DNA of 64,000 nt, taken from assembly GCA_031969655.1 (NCBI GenBank), contig DALYJX010000004.1, positions 1 to 64,000 of the forward strand, given 5' to 3'. Shown here in pieces: positions 1-7,787 of the stretch. Below the pieces are notes generated by a model, which made no database searches, was not told the DNA's origin, and saw only the letters and a list, made by a program, of their open reading frames with translations. The position numbers and the translations under genes are program-made. How positions within the stretch are numbered: position 1 is the stretch's first letter; the number at the start of each line of letters is the position of its first letter. Source of the stretch: Microseira sp003486305 (GTDB lineage: Bacteria; Cyanobacteriota; Cyanobacteriia; Cyanobacteriales; Aerosakkonemataceae).

Positions 1-729
1 CAATTCTTCATGTAAAATTTTAGTAACATGAAACCTATCAACCGTAATCGCAGCTTGTGGGCATAACTTTTTAAATAAATTTTTATACTGTTGACATAAG
101 TCCATACTTACTTCCTCAATTTGTTGCAAAATTGGGTGTCCCCAAGATGTTAAAATATTTTTAATAGCTTTTGATTTTTTTTCTTTGACCATACCGATTA
201 GTTTACCACTATCCAAATCGACCAAAACGACAATAAACTTGCCCTTTCCTTTAACTAAGCTTATTTCATCTATACCTAATCTTTTGAGGGATTTTAAACT
301 AATTGGTAAGGTAAGTTGGGCGACATAATTAATCATTGATTCCACTTTTGATTCTGTTAAATTATTCTGAATAGCTACATTACGTAAATCACTTTTAATT
401 ACTTTTTCTATAATTGTAAGTGCGTATCTTTTGGTATATTTCTGCCTTTTTTCCACAAAATCTAATGACTCACTAAAAGGTTTTCGACAGTTAGTGCATT
501 TAAATTGTCGTCGATTAATTCTTAAAAATACTTCTTTTTCTCCCCAAGGTAGATCTTTAATTAAAGAGAAATGGTTTTGATGTAAGCGCCGACTAACGCA
601 ATTACATACAGGACAACGAGCTGTTTTGTCGTGTTTTTCTACCTCTAAGATTATAGTTTGATTAAAAATTTTCTGTTCTTTAACGATGACTCCAGGCAAA
701 TCGAGTATTTCAGTTAGTTGGTGTTTCAC
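1..729 (-). CDS. ISL3-family transposase, 3' end off window
   Basis: DDE transposase of the ISL3 family. Read on the minus strand from a GTG at 729, the frame is open to the window edge. The N-terminal zinc-ribbon-like part shows CPVC (about residue 33) and CTNC (about residue 70). A GIDEIS motif (about residue 143) precedes the first catalytic Asp region, and VDRFHV near the edge carries the second Asp; both are family hallmarks. The distal catalytic part lies outside the window. The upstream neighbour is an MFS transporter that has lost its N-terminus at this point, so the IS probably truncated it. No terminal inverted repeat was recognised between 730 and 771. The GTG start is the first plausible codon after an in-frame stop at 751-753, so it is likely but not certain. 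Confidence 0.85.
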   Translation of the reverse strand, partial: MKHQLTEILDLPGVIVKEQKIFNQTIILEVEKHDKTARCPVCNCVSRRLHQNHFSLIKDLPWGEKEVFLRINRRQFKCTNCRKPFSESLDFVEKRQKYTKRYALTIIEKVIKSDLRNVAIQNNLTESKVESMINYVAQLTLPISLKSLKRLGIDEISLVKGKGKFIVVLVDLDSGKLIGMVKEKKSKAIKNILTSWGHPILQQIEEVSMDLCQQYKNLFKKLCPQAAITVDRFHVTKILHEEL

Positions 730-771
730 TTTTGTGTGGTTTTTGAGGTTTTAACTAATATTTTAGCATAA

Positions 772-1266
772 TATGTCCTGGAGAACCTTTTAGGTCTCTC
801 CACTACAACCTATGGTTTGCTCTTCGCATTGACTGCTTTCAGTATCATGGTAGGGTCTTTCCTCAACGGACAGTTGAACACTCGCGGTATATCATCGGCA
901 CGCTTGCTCAGCTTTGGGTTAGTGCTTGCTGCTACCTCAGCGGTTGCACTTGTAATAGTGTCGGGTAGTGGTGTGGCACAGGTGATGACACTGATGCCTC
1001 TGCTAATACTGAATACTTTTTGTTATGGGCTGATTGCACCCAACGCTATCCATAATGCACTTGAGCCAGTGCCAGAGATTGCTGGGGTTGCTGCTGCATC
1101 AGTGGGATTTCTGCGAATGCTAGCTGGTGCGATGACAAGTGCGCTGATTGGCTTTCTCTTTGATGGACACACTGCCTTTGCCATGTCTGGTGTGATGGCA
1201 CTCTTTGCGATCGCCTCGCTCGCTACCTACGCCCGACTTCGTTTTCTGGACTCGATTAAGCTGTAA
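772..1266 (+). pseudogene. MFS (Bcr/CflA-like) efflux transporter, C-terminal fragment
   Basis: C-terminal stump of a major facilitator drug/proton antiporter. The frame opens after a stop at 769-771 without a proper start. It encodes about four hydrophobic helices: YGLLFALTAFSIMVGSF, LLSFGLVLAATSAVALV, the MPLLILNTFCYGLIAP stretch, and LAGAMTSALIGFLF. The pattern and length match the last third of a roughly 400-residue MFS protein of the Bcr/CflA drug-resistance type. The missing N-terminal two thirds would lie where the ISL3 element now sits, so truncation by that insertion is the simplest explanation. A TTG at 817 could start a shorter peptide, but a four-helix product is unlikely to transport anything. 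The broad family is fairly sure; the subfamily is not. Confidence 0.7.
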
Positions 1267-1420
1267 AAAATCATCGTCAACAGTGAAACGAGTTACGCTT
1301 CACCAATCACAGTAAAAGCGGATTAAAATCGTCGCTTGGAAACTCAAGATATACGCAGAAACCCGATTTCTAGGCTTGTAGTGCGTAAGTCCTGAGACAT
1401 ATTGCAATATTGCTCAACAA

Positions 1421-2779
1421 TCAAGCAAAATAATTGCGGAAGTACTCTCGATATAGCTCGCAGCTAACAGTTGCTTGATTTTCGCTCAGATGCACCAATC
1501 CTAAACTTTTTAACTTAAACGCTACCTCAATCTCTAACTGAGTTGGAGCCGTTAAAACCTGTTGGAAAGCCTCAGCCAATTTAGGATGCTGTTGAAGACT
1601 CCACAACTGAGACTGAAGATGTTGTTGATAGATTCCAGTATTGCTTGTAGCATCTTGCAGTAACGTTTGCACAGGAATCTTTAAGTGGGCACTTTGATAT
1701 AATGCCAGTCGGATTAAATACGGAAAGCCATCAGTTAGCTTCATTAACTGCTCAAGTTCAAGCTGTGTGAGTTGAAGTTTATGACGTGAGGCTAAATCAT
1801 GCACCTGTTCTGAGCTAAAGGTTGGCAGTTCGATCGCCAATCCCACATTAAACGGAGAACGATGCGTGGGTAAGGGAATGTAAACTTCAACGGCATGAGC
1901 GAGTACCACTCGCAACTTCTGCCAGACTGAAATGTCTTTTGTTTCCTCATACCAGGAACGCAACAGCACGAAAAAATCACTAGCGATTTCTGGGTACTCA
2001 AATAATTGGTCGATGCCATCTAGTGCTAGAACGATAGGGTGAGAGAGTTCCTTGAGGAGATAGCCCTGAAAATAAATTGTGCTATTAACCAAAGCTCCCA
2101 TATCCTCGTCCCAGTAGCCATTTAATCTAGATTCCAAACCCAACTGCCCAGTGACATTGGTACAAAACCAACGTAAAAAGCGATCGCTCTTTTCAAACAC
2201 CCGTGTTCCGGCGTGATATAAGTTGAGTCGCACGGTGTGGTAATTCTTAGTACTCGCATAATCCAGAATGCGTGCGATTAGGGAAGTCTTCCCCATCTTT
2301 CGAGGTGCTTTGATGCGAATGAACGCACGGGGCTGAAGAATTTCTTGAAAACAGGTTTGTTCGATAGTCGGGCGCTCAATGTACAGCTTAGAAGTAAGGG
2401 GCACCTGTCCTTCTGGAGATTCTAGAACGTGGTGTTCGCGAGGAAAACTGGCTGTCGGCATTGCTCCTGTTGTCTCGCTCGTCTGAGGATTATCCTGAGA
2501 AGCAAATTGTTCTAACCGCTGTTCTAGCAGCGCCAGTAGATTCGTTTTATTAACTTTTTCACCGAGCGCCTGTGAAAGCAACAGCCATAATTTAGGCGCA
2601 ATTGTGAACTTAATATAGCTTTCAGAGTAGTTATTTTCTTCAGCCAGTTTAGCGTAAGTTTTCTTGTTCGCAACTAGAGATTCTCGCAGGATTATCTTTT
2701 GAATATAGTTAAGTGAAAATCCTGTTTGTGTAGCCACTAGCTGGAGTGCAAATTCAACAAGTTCTTCAATGTCGTTCAT
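1421..2779 (-). CDS. vMAP-type N-terminal HTH plus AAA-like ATPase
   Basis: Cytoplasmic 452-residue STAND/AAA-like protein common in cyanobacteria. Residues 1-95 form the helical vWA-MoxR-associated (vMAP) N-terminal HTH-like domain, with KTYAKLAEENNYSESYIK and a LWLLLSQALGEKV stretch. A conserved connector (VPLTSKLYIERP, about 125-136) leads into an AAA-like NTPase: P-loop APRKMGKTSL (about 159-168) and a Walker-B-like VLALDGIDQLFE (about 250). The C-terminal half is helical, as in signalling ATPases that sense peptides or partner proteins. No effector domain is fused. The real role is unknown; relatives are discussed in signalling or defence contexts. A second gene at 47312 has the same HTH domain and the same connector but lacks the ATPase. 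Confidence 0.8.
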   Translation of the reverse strand: MNDIEELVEFALQLVATQTGFSLNYIQKIILRESLVANKKTYAKLAEENNYSESYIKFTIAPKLWLLLSQALGEKVNKTNLLALLEQRLEQFASQDNPQTSETTGAMPTASFPREHHVLESPEGQVPLTSKLYIERPTIEQTCFQEILQPRAFIRIKAPRKMGKTSLIARILDYASTKNYHTVRLNLYHAGTRVFEKSDRFLRWFCTNVTGQLGLESRLNGYWDEDMGALVNSTIYFQGYLLKELSHPIVLALDGIDQLFEYPEIASDFFVLLRSWYEETKDISVWQKLRVVLAHAVEVYIPLPTHRSPFNVGLAIELPTFSSEQVHDLASRHKLQLTQLELEQLMKLTDGFPYLIRLALYQSAHLKIPVQTLLQDATSNTGIYQQHLQSQLWSLQQHPKLAEAFQQVLTAPTQLEIEVAFKLKSLGLVHLSENQATVSCELYREYFRNYFA

Positions 2780-2805
2780 TTAAATAGAAACTTGCTAGTG
2801 CAAGA

Positions 2806-2850
2806 ATGCAGGAGGCAGGAGGCAGAAGGCAGAAGGCAGAAGGCAGAAGT
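2806..2850. repeat. STRR heptamer tract (GGCAGGA/GGCAGAA)
   Basis: Tandem 7-bp units of the GGCAGGA/GGCAGAA type, placed between the vMAP gene and the IsrB element. The same family recurs around 10.4-16.8 kb and at about 30.07 kb. It matches the short tandemly repeated repetitive sequences known from filamentous cyanobacteria. Confidence 0.8.
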
Positions 2851-2976
2851 CAAGAAAGCTTGTACAGTAAGCTTTTTAACCTTGTTCAACAAAAATTCGT
2901 GGGATTCCCCCATCCTCGCTTGCAGGTGGGGGAGGGATAGCGACGGCAGACGGAGGAACGGAGCTTGCCAATAAAT

Positions 2977-4068
2977 CTATGCCACACACAGTTTTGTACT
3001 CCTTTTGATTAGCGTCACTTTGCCAACTGAAAACTGTCCAATTCGGTGCCAATTGTGGTCGTAAACCGACACCACTTTATTGACCTCACTCAATCCACCA
3101 ATCCAACCGCGATAGACTCTGCCAGCTTTCTCAGCTTGGACAAAATCACCTGAGCGGAAAGACCAGGGTGTAACGGTTCCACCCTTGCGTTTTCTGATTC
3201 CACCCTTACTGAAATTCTCGAAATGCAACTGCCTGCGGAATAAGTTGGGACGGGCAATCACCCGGAACGGAGAAGATGATAGTCTCACTGAACCAACCCA
3301 GTGATAGCCATCCTCCCCTAAACGGTGAAATGCCTGGTATCGCACAAATTGACTGGCAGCTAAGGCAATCCCATCAACAGCATGAGTTTGTGGGGTCTGA
3401 GCCGATTTATCCGCCTTCTGTTTCTTCAGCTTCAGGTGGGTTCTCAAATTCGCAGTTTGCCACCCAAACTGAGTGACCACCGGAGCCAATTGTCTCAACC
3501 ACTCAAGCATAATTTTTTGACCCACCATGACTGGGGAAAAGGCTTTATCTCCCCGTGCTTCGATGTACTCGTAAACGATGGTTGAGACTGGAAACAGCCG
3601 CATCAATTCTTTGACGATTCGTAACTCAAACTCACGATTGGCGCGGATTGATGGCACTAACTTTTTCTGCCTGCGATTGTCAAACCGTTTCTGGCGATGC
3701 GCTCTGAGATGGAATGCAACCTTACGATTGATCCGTCTACCTCTTCTAGCGCGTCTGAGAATGCGCCGACCCGTCATCTTTTTGGTGATGTTGGGGAAAG
3801 GTAAAATCAAATGTGCTGTGAACAGGGTAAATAAGCTCGATTGAACTGCAATCCCTGAGAACTTTTTGCCGGGGTCAACGCCAATCACAATAGGCTGAGT
3901 ATTGCGACTGGCAGGCTTTTTGAGTAAACGCACCTGTTTGATGTTGAGGTCATTGCTGACCCACTCTGCTTTACCCGTTTCTACCCACTTCTGCGCCCTG
4001 CGGTACAGGGTTGGCATCAGTGGTTGATTGTCTGGAGCTAATACTGGGATTCGAGTGTTTGAGTTCAT
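2977..4068 (-). CDS. isrB: IsrB-like RNA-guided RuvC nuclease (IscB relative without HNH)
   Basis: Member of the IscB/IsrB (OMEGA) family of transposon-encoded, RNA-guided DNA nucleases. The N-terminal PLMP domain reads PVLAPDNQPLMPT. RuvC-I is IVIGVDPGKKFSGIAV with the catalytic Asp. A strongly basic bridge-helix region (RRILRRARRGRRINRK) follows. RuvC-II is IVYEYIEA with the catalytic Glu. RuvC-III is THAVDGIALA. Only about 65 residues separate RuvC-II and RuvC-III and no CxxC/HNH motif lies between them, so the HNH nuclease of IscB is absent; this is the IsrB architecture (about 350 residues; here 363). IsrB proteins are known as guided nickases. The in-frame ATG at 4068 gives the PLMP N-terminus, so I prefer it over the upstream codon at 4113. 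The basic C-terminal tail probably contacts RNA or the target-adjacent motif. Confidence 0.8.
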   Translation of the reverse strand: MNSNTRIPVLAPDNQPLMPTLYRRAQKWVETGKAEWVSNDLNIKQVRLLKKPASRNTQPIVIGVDPGKKFSGIAVQSSLFTLFTAHLILPFPNITKKMTGRRILRRARRGRRINRKVAFHLRAHRQKRFDNRRQKKLVPSIRANREFELRIVKELMRLFPVSTIVYEYIEARGDKAFSPVMVGQKIMLEWLRQLAPVVTQFGWQTANLRTHLKLKKQKADKSAQTPQTHAVDGIALAASQFVRYQAFHRLGEDGYHWVGSVRLSSSPFRVIARPNLFRRQLHFENFSKGGIRKRKGGTVTPWSFRSGDFVQAEKAGRVYRGWIGGLSEVNKVVSVYDHNWHRIGQFSVGKVTLIKRSTKLCVA

Positions 4069-4280
4069 GGAGATAATCCAAAAACAACTTGTTCCTTTGA
4101 CCAGCGCAACCAAGATGTCCTTTCTGCAAGCACTCTCAGTCAGGGAGTTTCTACATAGCCCGACTTAGGAAAATGGTCGGTAGTATGTGCCAGGTTGCGC
4201 CTCATGGTCTAGTCAGGAGTTACCCGTGAAACCTGGCTGTTTCACGCCCCCGCCTCGCTATCATCAGGTGGGGGTTCTTG
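4069..4280 (-). ncRNA. Putative omega RNA (guide scaffold) of the IsrB element
   Basis: In IscB/IsrB elements the scaffold RNA lies directly 5' of the ORF, with the guide at its 5' end. The 212 bases upstream of isrB lack a gene but hold several stems: the CCCCCACCT/AGGCGGGGG hairpin (4247-4274), GTGAAAC/GTTTCAC (4226-4245), and a CCGACTTA...GGTCGG stem near 4161-4180. The guide would come from sequence around 4275-4300, at or beyond the element's left end. Placement follows family knowledge plus the visible hairpins; exact ends are not determined. Confidence 0.55.
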
Positions 4281-4309
4281 ACCTGAATAGTTATTTCTGT
4301 CCCACTGCA

Positions 4310-5239
4310 CTAGGCTGGGATATTCAAGGCTCCATTAACTCTGAGCCACTGCTTCTGTTGCAAAGTTAACCCTTGAGCATCTGTAAAGCAGGCTCCTTTG
4401 ACGCGAGAACCCGAGAAATCAGAACCCATTAGCTGAGTATCTTTAAAGTTGACGTGTCTTAAATCAGTTTCAACGAGATTTGTATCCTGTAATACTGCTC
4501 CCTCTAAATCCGCTTGAAATAGAGAGGCTCGTTTTAGAGTCGCACGGCTTAAGTCAGCACCAACTAAGTTGGCTAACTCAAGGGAAACTCGACACAGGAT
4601 TGCTTCTGTCAAATCGGCATATCTCAAATCAGCTTTAACCAAATCCGCCTCCATTAAATCAACTCTCCTTAGAATTGTCTCATGAAGCTGGCTTTCTTCT
4701 AGGTCAACTCGTTGCAACGAGGCTTGGCTTAAGATGGCACCTTCCCAATTGGTCTGACGCAAATTGGCTTCATCGAGGTTGGCTTTCGTAAAATCCGCCC
4801 CTCTCAAGCTGGCTTTGAATAACTTAGCTCGAGTAAGGACGGCCTGAACTAGACAAGCGCTTTCTAAAGATGCTTCAGTCAAATCAGCCTCCTGTAAACA
4901 GGCAGAAGTGAGATTGGCATGATTGAGGAGAGCATTACTCAAGTTAGCGTTAATTAATGCGGATTCTTTTAAATCCGCCCAAAAAAGGCTGCTGTGGAGC
5001 AGGCAAGTATCAGTTAAGTTAGCCTGTCTTAAGTTGGCTCGATTCAAATCCGCCCAAATCAGGCTTGTGCCGCTTAAGTTTGTATAACTCAAGTCAGCCC
5101 TATTAAGATTGCTATGACTTAAATTAGCTTGGTTAAGGTCAGCACCCTTCAGGTCAATTCGACTAAGGTCAAGATTTTGAAAATTTCGTTCTTGCTCGGC
5201 ATAGTGCCTCAGAATGTCACTGGCATTAATAATAGTCAT
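4310..5239 (-). CDS. Pentapeptide repeat protein
   Basis: About 309-residue cytoplasmic protein made almost entirely of A(D/N)LxX pentapeptides, such as ADLNQ ANLSH SNLNR ADLSY TNLSG. These fold into a right-handed quadrilateral beta-helix. A short non-repeat head (INASDILRHYAEQERNFQNL) and a short tail (LTLQQKQWLRVNGALN) cap it. No membrane segment or partner domain is visible. Function is unknown; cyanobacterial members rarely have a defined role. The frame extends upstream to a TTG at 5377, but that codon lies in the terminal repeat of an inserted MITE, so the start at 5239 (MTIINASD) or two codons earlier is more likely. The gene's 3' end abuts the IsrB element. Confidence 0.8.
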   Translation of the reverse strand: MTIINASDILRHYAEQERNFQNLDLSRIDLKGADLNQANLSHSNLNRADLSYTNLSGTSLIWADLNRANLRQANLTDTCLLHSSLFWADLKESALINANLSNALLNHANLTSACLQEADLTEASLESACLVQAVLTRAKLFKASLRGADFTKANLDEANLRQTNWEGAILSQASLQRVDLEESQLHETILRRVDLMEADLVKADLRYADLTEAILCRVSLELANLVGADLSRATLKRASLFQADLEGAVLQDTNLVETDLRHVNFKDTQLMGSDFSGSRVKGACFTDAQGLTLQQKQWLRVNGALNIPA

Positions 5240-5364
5240 ATGCATTAACGAGGCATTGCTCGGCTTAACAACTGTTTTTGAACAGGCTCGGTTTTGAGGC
5301 GCTGTACTCATACCTTTGTCATCTCTGCCAATACTCCATTTTCGTTCATTCCCAAGAGTGAGAC

Positions 5365-5528
5365 GGGAGCATGTCAAGTTTGTAAATTTACGCCAGCACC
5401 CTAAAGGGTGCGGCTATACAAACAAAGCCCGCCTTCGCGGGCTAAAGCTTTTAAAGCCTGCCGAAGGCAGGCTTTGTTTGTGTAGCGACACCATGCGTGG
5501 GTGTCGGCTACAAAGTTGACATGCTCCC
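5365..5528. mobile_element. 164-bp MITE with 8-bp target duplication
   Basis: Intact non-autonomous element. The ends are inverted repeats of about 20 bp with one mismatch, beginning GGGAGCATGTCAA. The sequence AGTGAGAC occurs at both 5357-5364 and 5529-5536, giving an 8-bp target-site duplication. The interior is itself palindromic: an ACAAACAAAGCCCGCC arm pairs with GGCAGGCTTTGTTTGT, and smaller hairpins CACCC/GGGTG and ACACCA/GGGTGT flank it. It lies just upstream of the pentapeptide gene and may alter its promoter. The parent IS family is not identified. Confidence 0.85.
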
Positions 5529-5536
5529 AGTGAGAC

Positions 5537-5959
5537 TGTATTAGAGATATGCATTCTATTTTCTTCAACCTGGTTAAATAGAGCGATCGCTCTGTCTACC
5601 ATTCATCAGTTTGATGCCCTCCATAAAAAATCTAAATACTGAGCTTGACCTGGATGCAGGTTATACCCTCATTATAATTCGTTACGACAATTCACGAATA
5701 CGAAAAACACAAAACATAAAAAGAACAAAGCTAACTATTTTTTTATTTATAAACATTTTTACTTATATCTTGTAATTTTACTCGATTTTCCTACCCTTCC
5801 TAATTTTCCTACCTTTCCTAATTTTCCTACCTTTCCTAATTTTCCTACCTTTCCTAATTTGACATAGCGAAAAAAGTTTACAAATGACTTGTGACACGGC
5901 TTGACCTAAACAATTTAATCTGATAAGTTATAGAATAAGAAAGAAATATAAATTCAAGA
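5537..5959. other. AT-rich intergenic region upstream of the PAL-like gene
   Basis: No supported gene. It holds the tandem TTTTCCTACC repeat (5785-5861) and, before 5960, an AT-rich stretch suitable for a promoter (TTGACATAGCG near 5858; TATAGAATAAG near 5930). The promoter reading is tentative. Confidence 0.4.
5785..5861. repeat. 18-bp tandem repeat, about four copies
   Basis: About four copies of the unit ATTTTCCTACCTTTCCTA; the first has one substitution. Similar TTTTCCTACTTTTCCTA motifs recur near 18440 and 18590 beyond the porin gene. No function can be inferred. Confidence 0.85.
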
Positions 5960-7708
5960 ATGACAGCCTTCAGAAAATATATAAATGACAGTAGATACCT
6001 TGGTCTATTGGCATCTACAGCACTATGTCTAATTAGTGGACAGGTAAGTGCTTCTACACAGATTCCCAAAGAATTTTCTGCTTTAAAAAAGACTACTCAG
6101 GAAGTTGCTCGATCGACCCAACAATCAGAAACAATAGTCCTCAATGGCAATAATTTAACCCCCTCTGATGTTGTACAAGTGGCGAGAAAAGGTGCCAAAG
6201 TAAGCATTAGTGATGCAGCTTTAAAACGACTTCAAACCGCGCATGAATTGCTACTGCTTGCCGCTAAAAAGGGTCAAGCCATTTATGGTCTGACTCAAGG
6301 AGTAGGCTTAAATAAAGACCAGACTCTGGTTGATGCAAGTGGAAACTTGAGTGAAGAGGTGATTCGACGCTCTCAAGAATTCAACCGAGGCTTAATTTAC
6401 GCTCATAGTGCAGGTGCAGGTCCCCAAATGAGCAAAGATGTGGTAAAAGCAATTATGGCGGTTCGCCTCAACTCTATTTTGTTCGGTTCAACAGGGGTTC
6501 AGCCAAAAGTTGCCGAATTGTACCGAGATTTTTTAAACAACGACATTGTTCCTGTAATTCCCTCTAGAGGCTCTGTGGGACAAGCTGATATTACCCTGAT
6601 TACTCATATTGGTCTGGCGATGATTGGCGAGGGAGAAGTGTATTACCAAGATAAAAAGATGCCTGCAAGCCAAGCGTTAAAAATGAATGGACTTGAGCCT
6701 TTAGTCCCCTTTGGTAAGGATTCGCTGTCAATTCTTAGTTCCAATGCTTACTCAGCAGCTTTGGGTGCATTAGCCGTAGCCGAGCTTGAACACGCCTTAA
6801 AGATGTGGAAACTGGTTTTTGCTTTAAGTCTTGAAGCTGTGGACGGTAATATTGAACCTTTCTTAGAAGATGCTAACAAAATTCGACCTTTTCCAGAGGC
6901 TCTTCAGGTATCGAGAGACATCCGAGAAATGCTCAGTGGCAGCTATCTCTGGGAAAAGTCAGAAGAGAGAGCGCTTCAAGACCCTCTCTCGTATCGCACA
7001 GGAGCTTATATACTAGGCGCTGGCGAACATTCTTTAAAAGAACTACAGGCACAACTCAAAATTCAACTCAATTCCTCAGATGATAATCCGGCAGTTGTAC
7101 TCGATGTTTTGCCACCATCGACTCGAGCTGAGGAAGCATCTCACTATGTTAATGAGGGAGGAATTCGAGGCGCAGTCATACCAACAGCTAACTTTTCGCC
7201 CTTACCTTGGGTGATTTCATTTCAAAAAGCAGCGATTGCTTTAAGCTACCTTTCCAACGCATCTGCCCAGCGAACAATTAAGCTGGGCGACCCACATTTC
7301 ACCCACTTGTCCCGATTTTTAGGAACCGAAAATACCGTTCATGCCTATGGGGCAATTCAGAAAACTTTTGTGTCCCTAGCGATAGAAAATCAGGAACTAG
7401 CAGCACCAATCCTTGATGATTTTGCGATTGCTGGCAATATTGAAGATGTATCAACCAATGCTCCCAGAACTGTGCAACGTGTTAGGACACAGATTGATAC
7501 TCTCTATTACATCTTAGGAATCGAAATGATGCACGCGGCACAAGCTATTGACTTAAGATTGCAGAAAAATCCTAATTTGAAATTATCAAGAGTCACCAAA
7601 AGTTTCGTTGAACAGTACAGGCAAGTTGTTCCTTTTATGCAAAGCGATCGGGTGTTAACCTATGACATTGAGAAGTCATATTCATTCTTGAAAGCCTACC
7701 GAAAATAG
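5960..7708 (+). CDS. Secreted HAL/PAL-superfamily protein lacking the MIO triad
   Basis: A 582-residue member of the histidine/phenylalanine ammonia-lyase fold. A signal peptide is visible: basic start, hydrophobic LGLLASTALCLISG, and a VSAS cleavage region at about 30-34. Family landmarks are present: YGLTQGVG (for YGVNTGFG) near 106, SLEAVDGNIEPF near 294, QDPLSYRTGAYILG near 338, and NSSDDNPAV near 372. The cofactor loop is aberrant. Canonical lyases have GSVGASGDLAPLAH, where Ala-Ser-Gly cyclises to MIO; here it reads GSVGQADITLITH (about 204), one residue shorter and without ASG. So the usual electrophile cannot form, and amino-acid deamination by the known mechanism is unlikely. It may act as a hydratase, binding protein or unknown enzyme in the periplasm. 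It stands alone upstream of a sensor gene. Confidence 0.8.
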   Translation: MTAFRKYINDSRYLGLLASTALCLISGQVSASTQIPKEFSALKKTTQEVARSTQQSETIVLNGNNLTPSDVVQVARKGAKVSISDAALKRLQTAHELLLLAAKKGQAIYGLTQGVGLNKDQTLVDASGNLSEEVIRRSQEFNRGLIYAHSAGAGPQMSKDVVKAIMAVRLNSILFGSTGVQPKVAELYRDFLNNDIVPVIPSRGSVGQADITLITHIGLAMIGEGEVYYQDKKMPASQALKMNGLEPLVPFGKDSLSILSSNAYSAALGALAVAELEHALKMWKLVFALSLEAVDGNIEPFLEDANKIRPFPEALQVSRDIREMLSGSYLWEKSEERALQDPLSYRTGAYILGAGEHSLKELQAQLKIQLNSSDDNPAVVLDVLPPSTRAEEASHYVNEGGIRGAVIPTANFSPLPWVISFQKAAIALSYLSNASAQRTIKLGDPHFTHLSRFLGTENTVHAYGAIQKTFVSLAIENQELAAPILDDFAIAGNIEDVSTNAPRTVQRVRTQIDTLYYILGIEMMHAAQAIDLRLQKNPNLKLSRVTKSFVEQYRQVVPFMQSDRVLTYDIEKSYSFLKAYRK

Positions 7709-7787
7709 GGTCAATCAAGTTTTCACTACTACCTAAAAAAAACTCGCTTTTGACTGTGTTAAGTACTATCTTTAATGGTATAAGATT

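Larger units (their letters stand above)
2900..4290 (-). mobile_element. IS200/605-like element carrying isrB, no tnpA
   Basis: About 1.4-kb element with no terminal inverted repeats but with near-identical hairpins at both ends in the same orientation, as IS200/605 TnpA substrates have. The right-end hairpin is CCCCCATCCT...AGGTGGGGG at 2907-2932. The left-end hairpin is CCCCCGCCT...AGGTGGGGG at 4247-4274, with a second hairpin, GTGAAAC...GTTTCAC, at 4226-4245. The only gene is the IsrB-like protein on the minus strand. No transposase gene is present, so mobility would need TnpA in trans. Exact ends are estimated from the hairpins. Confidence 0.65.

Noticed and set aside
2792..2974. Small ORF of 60 codons upstream of the IsrB element
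   Set aside because: Its first half is translated STRR heptamer and its second half is the element's end hairpin; no coding signature.
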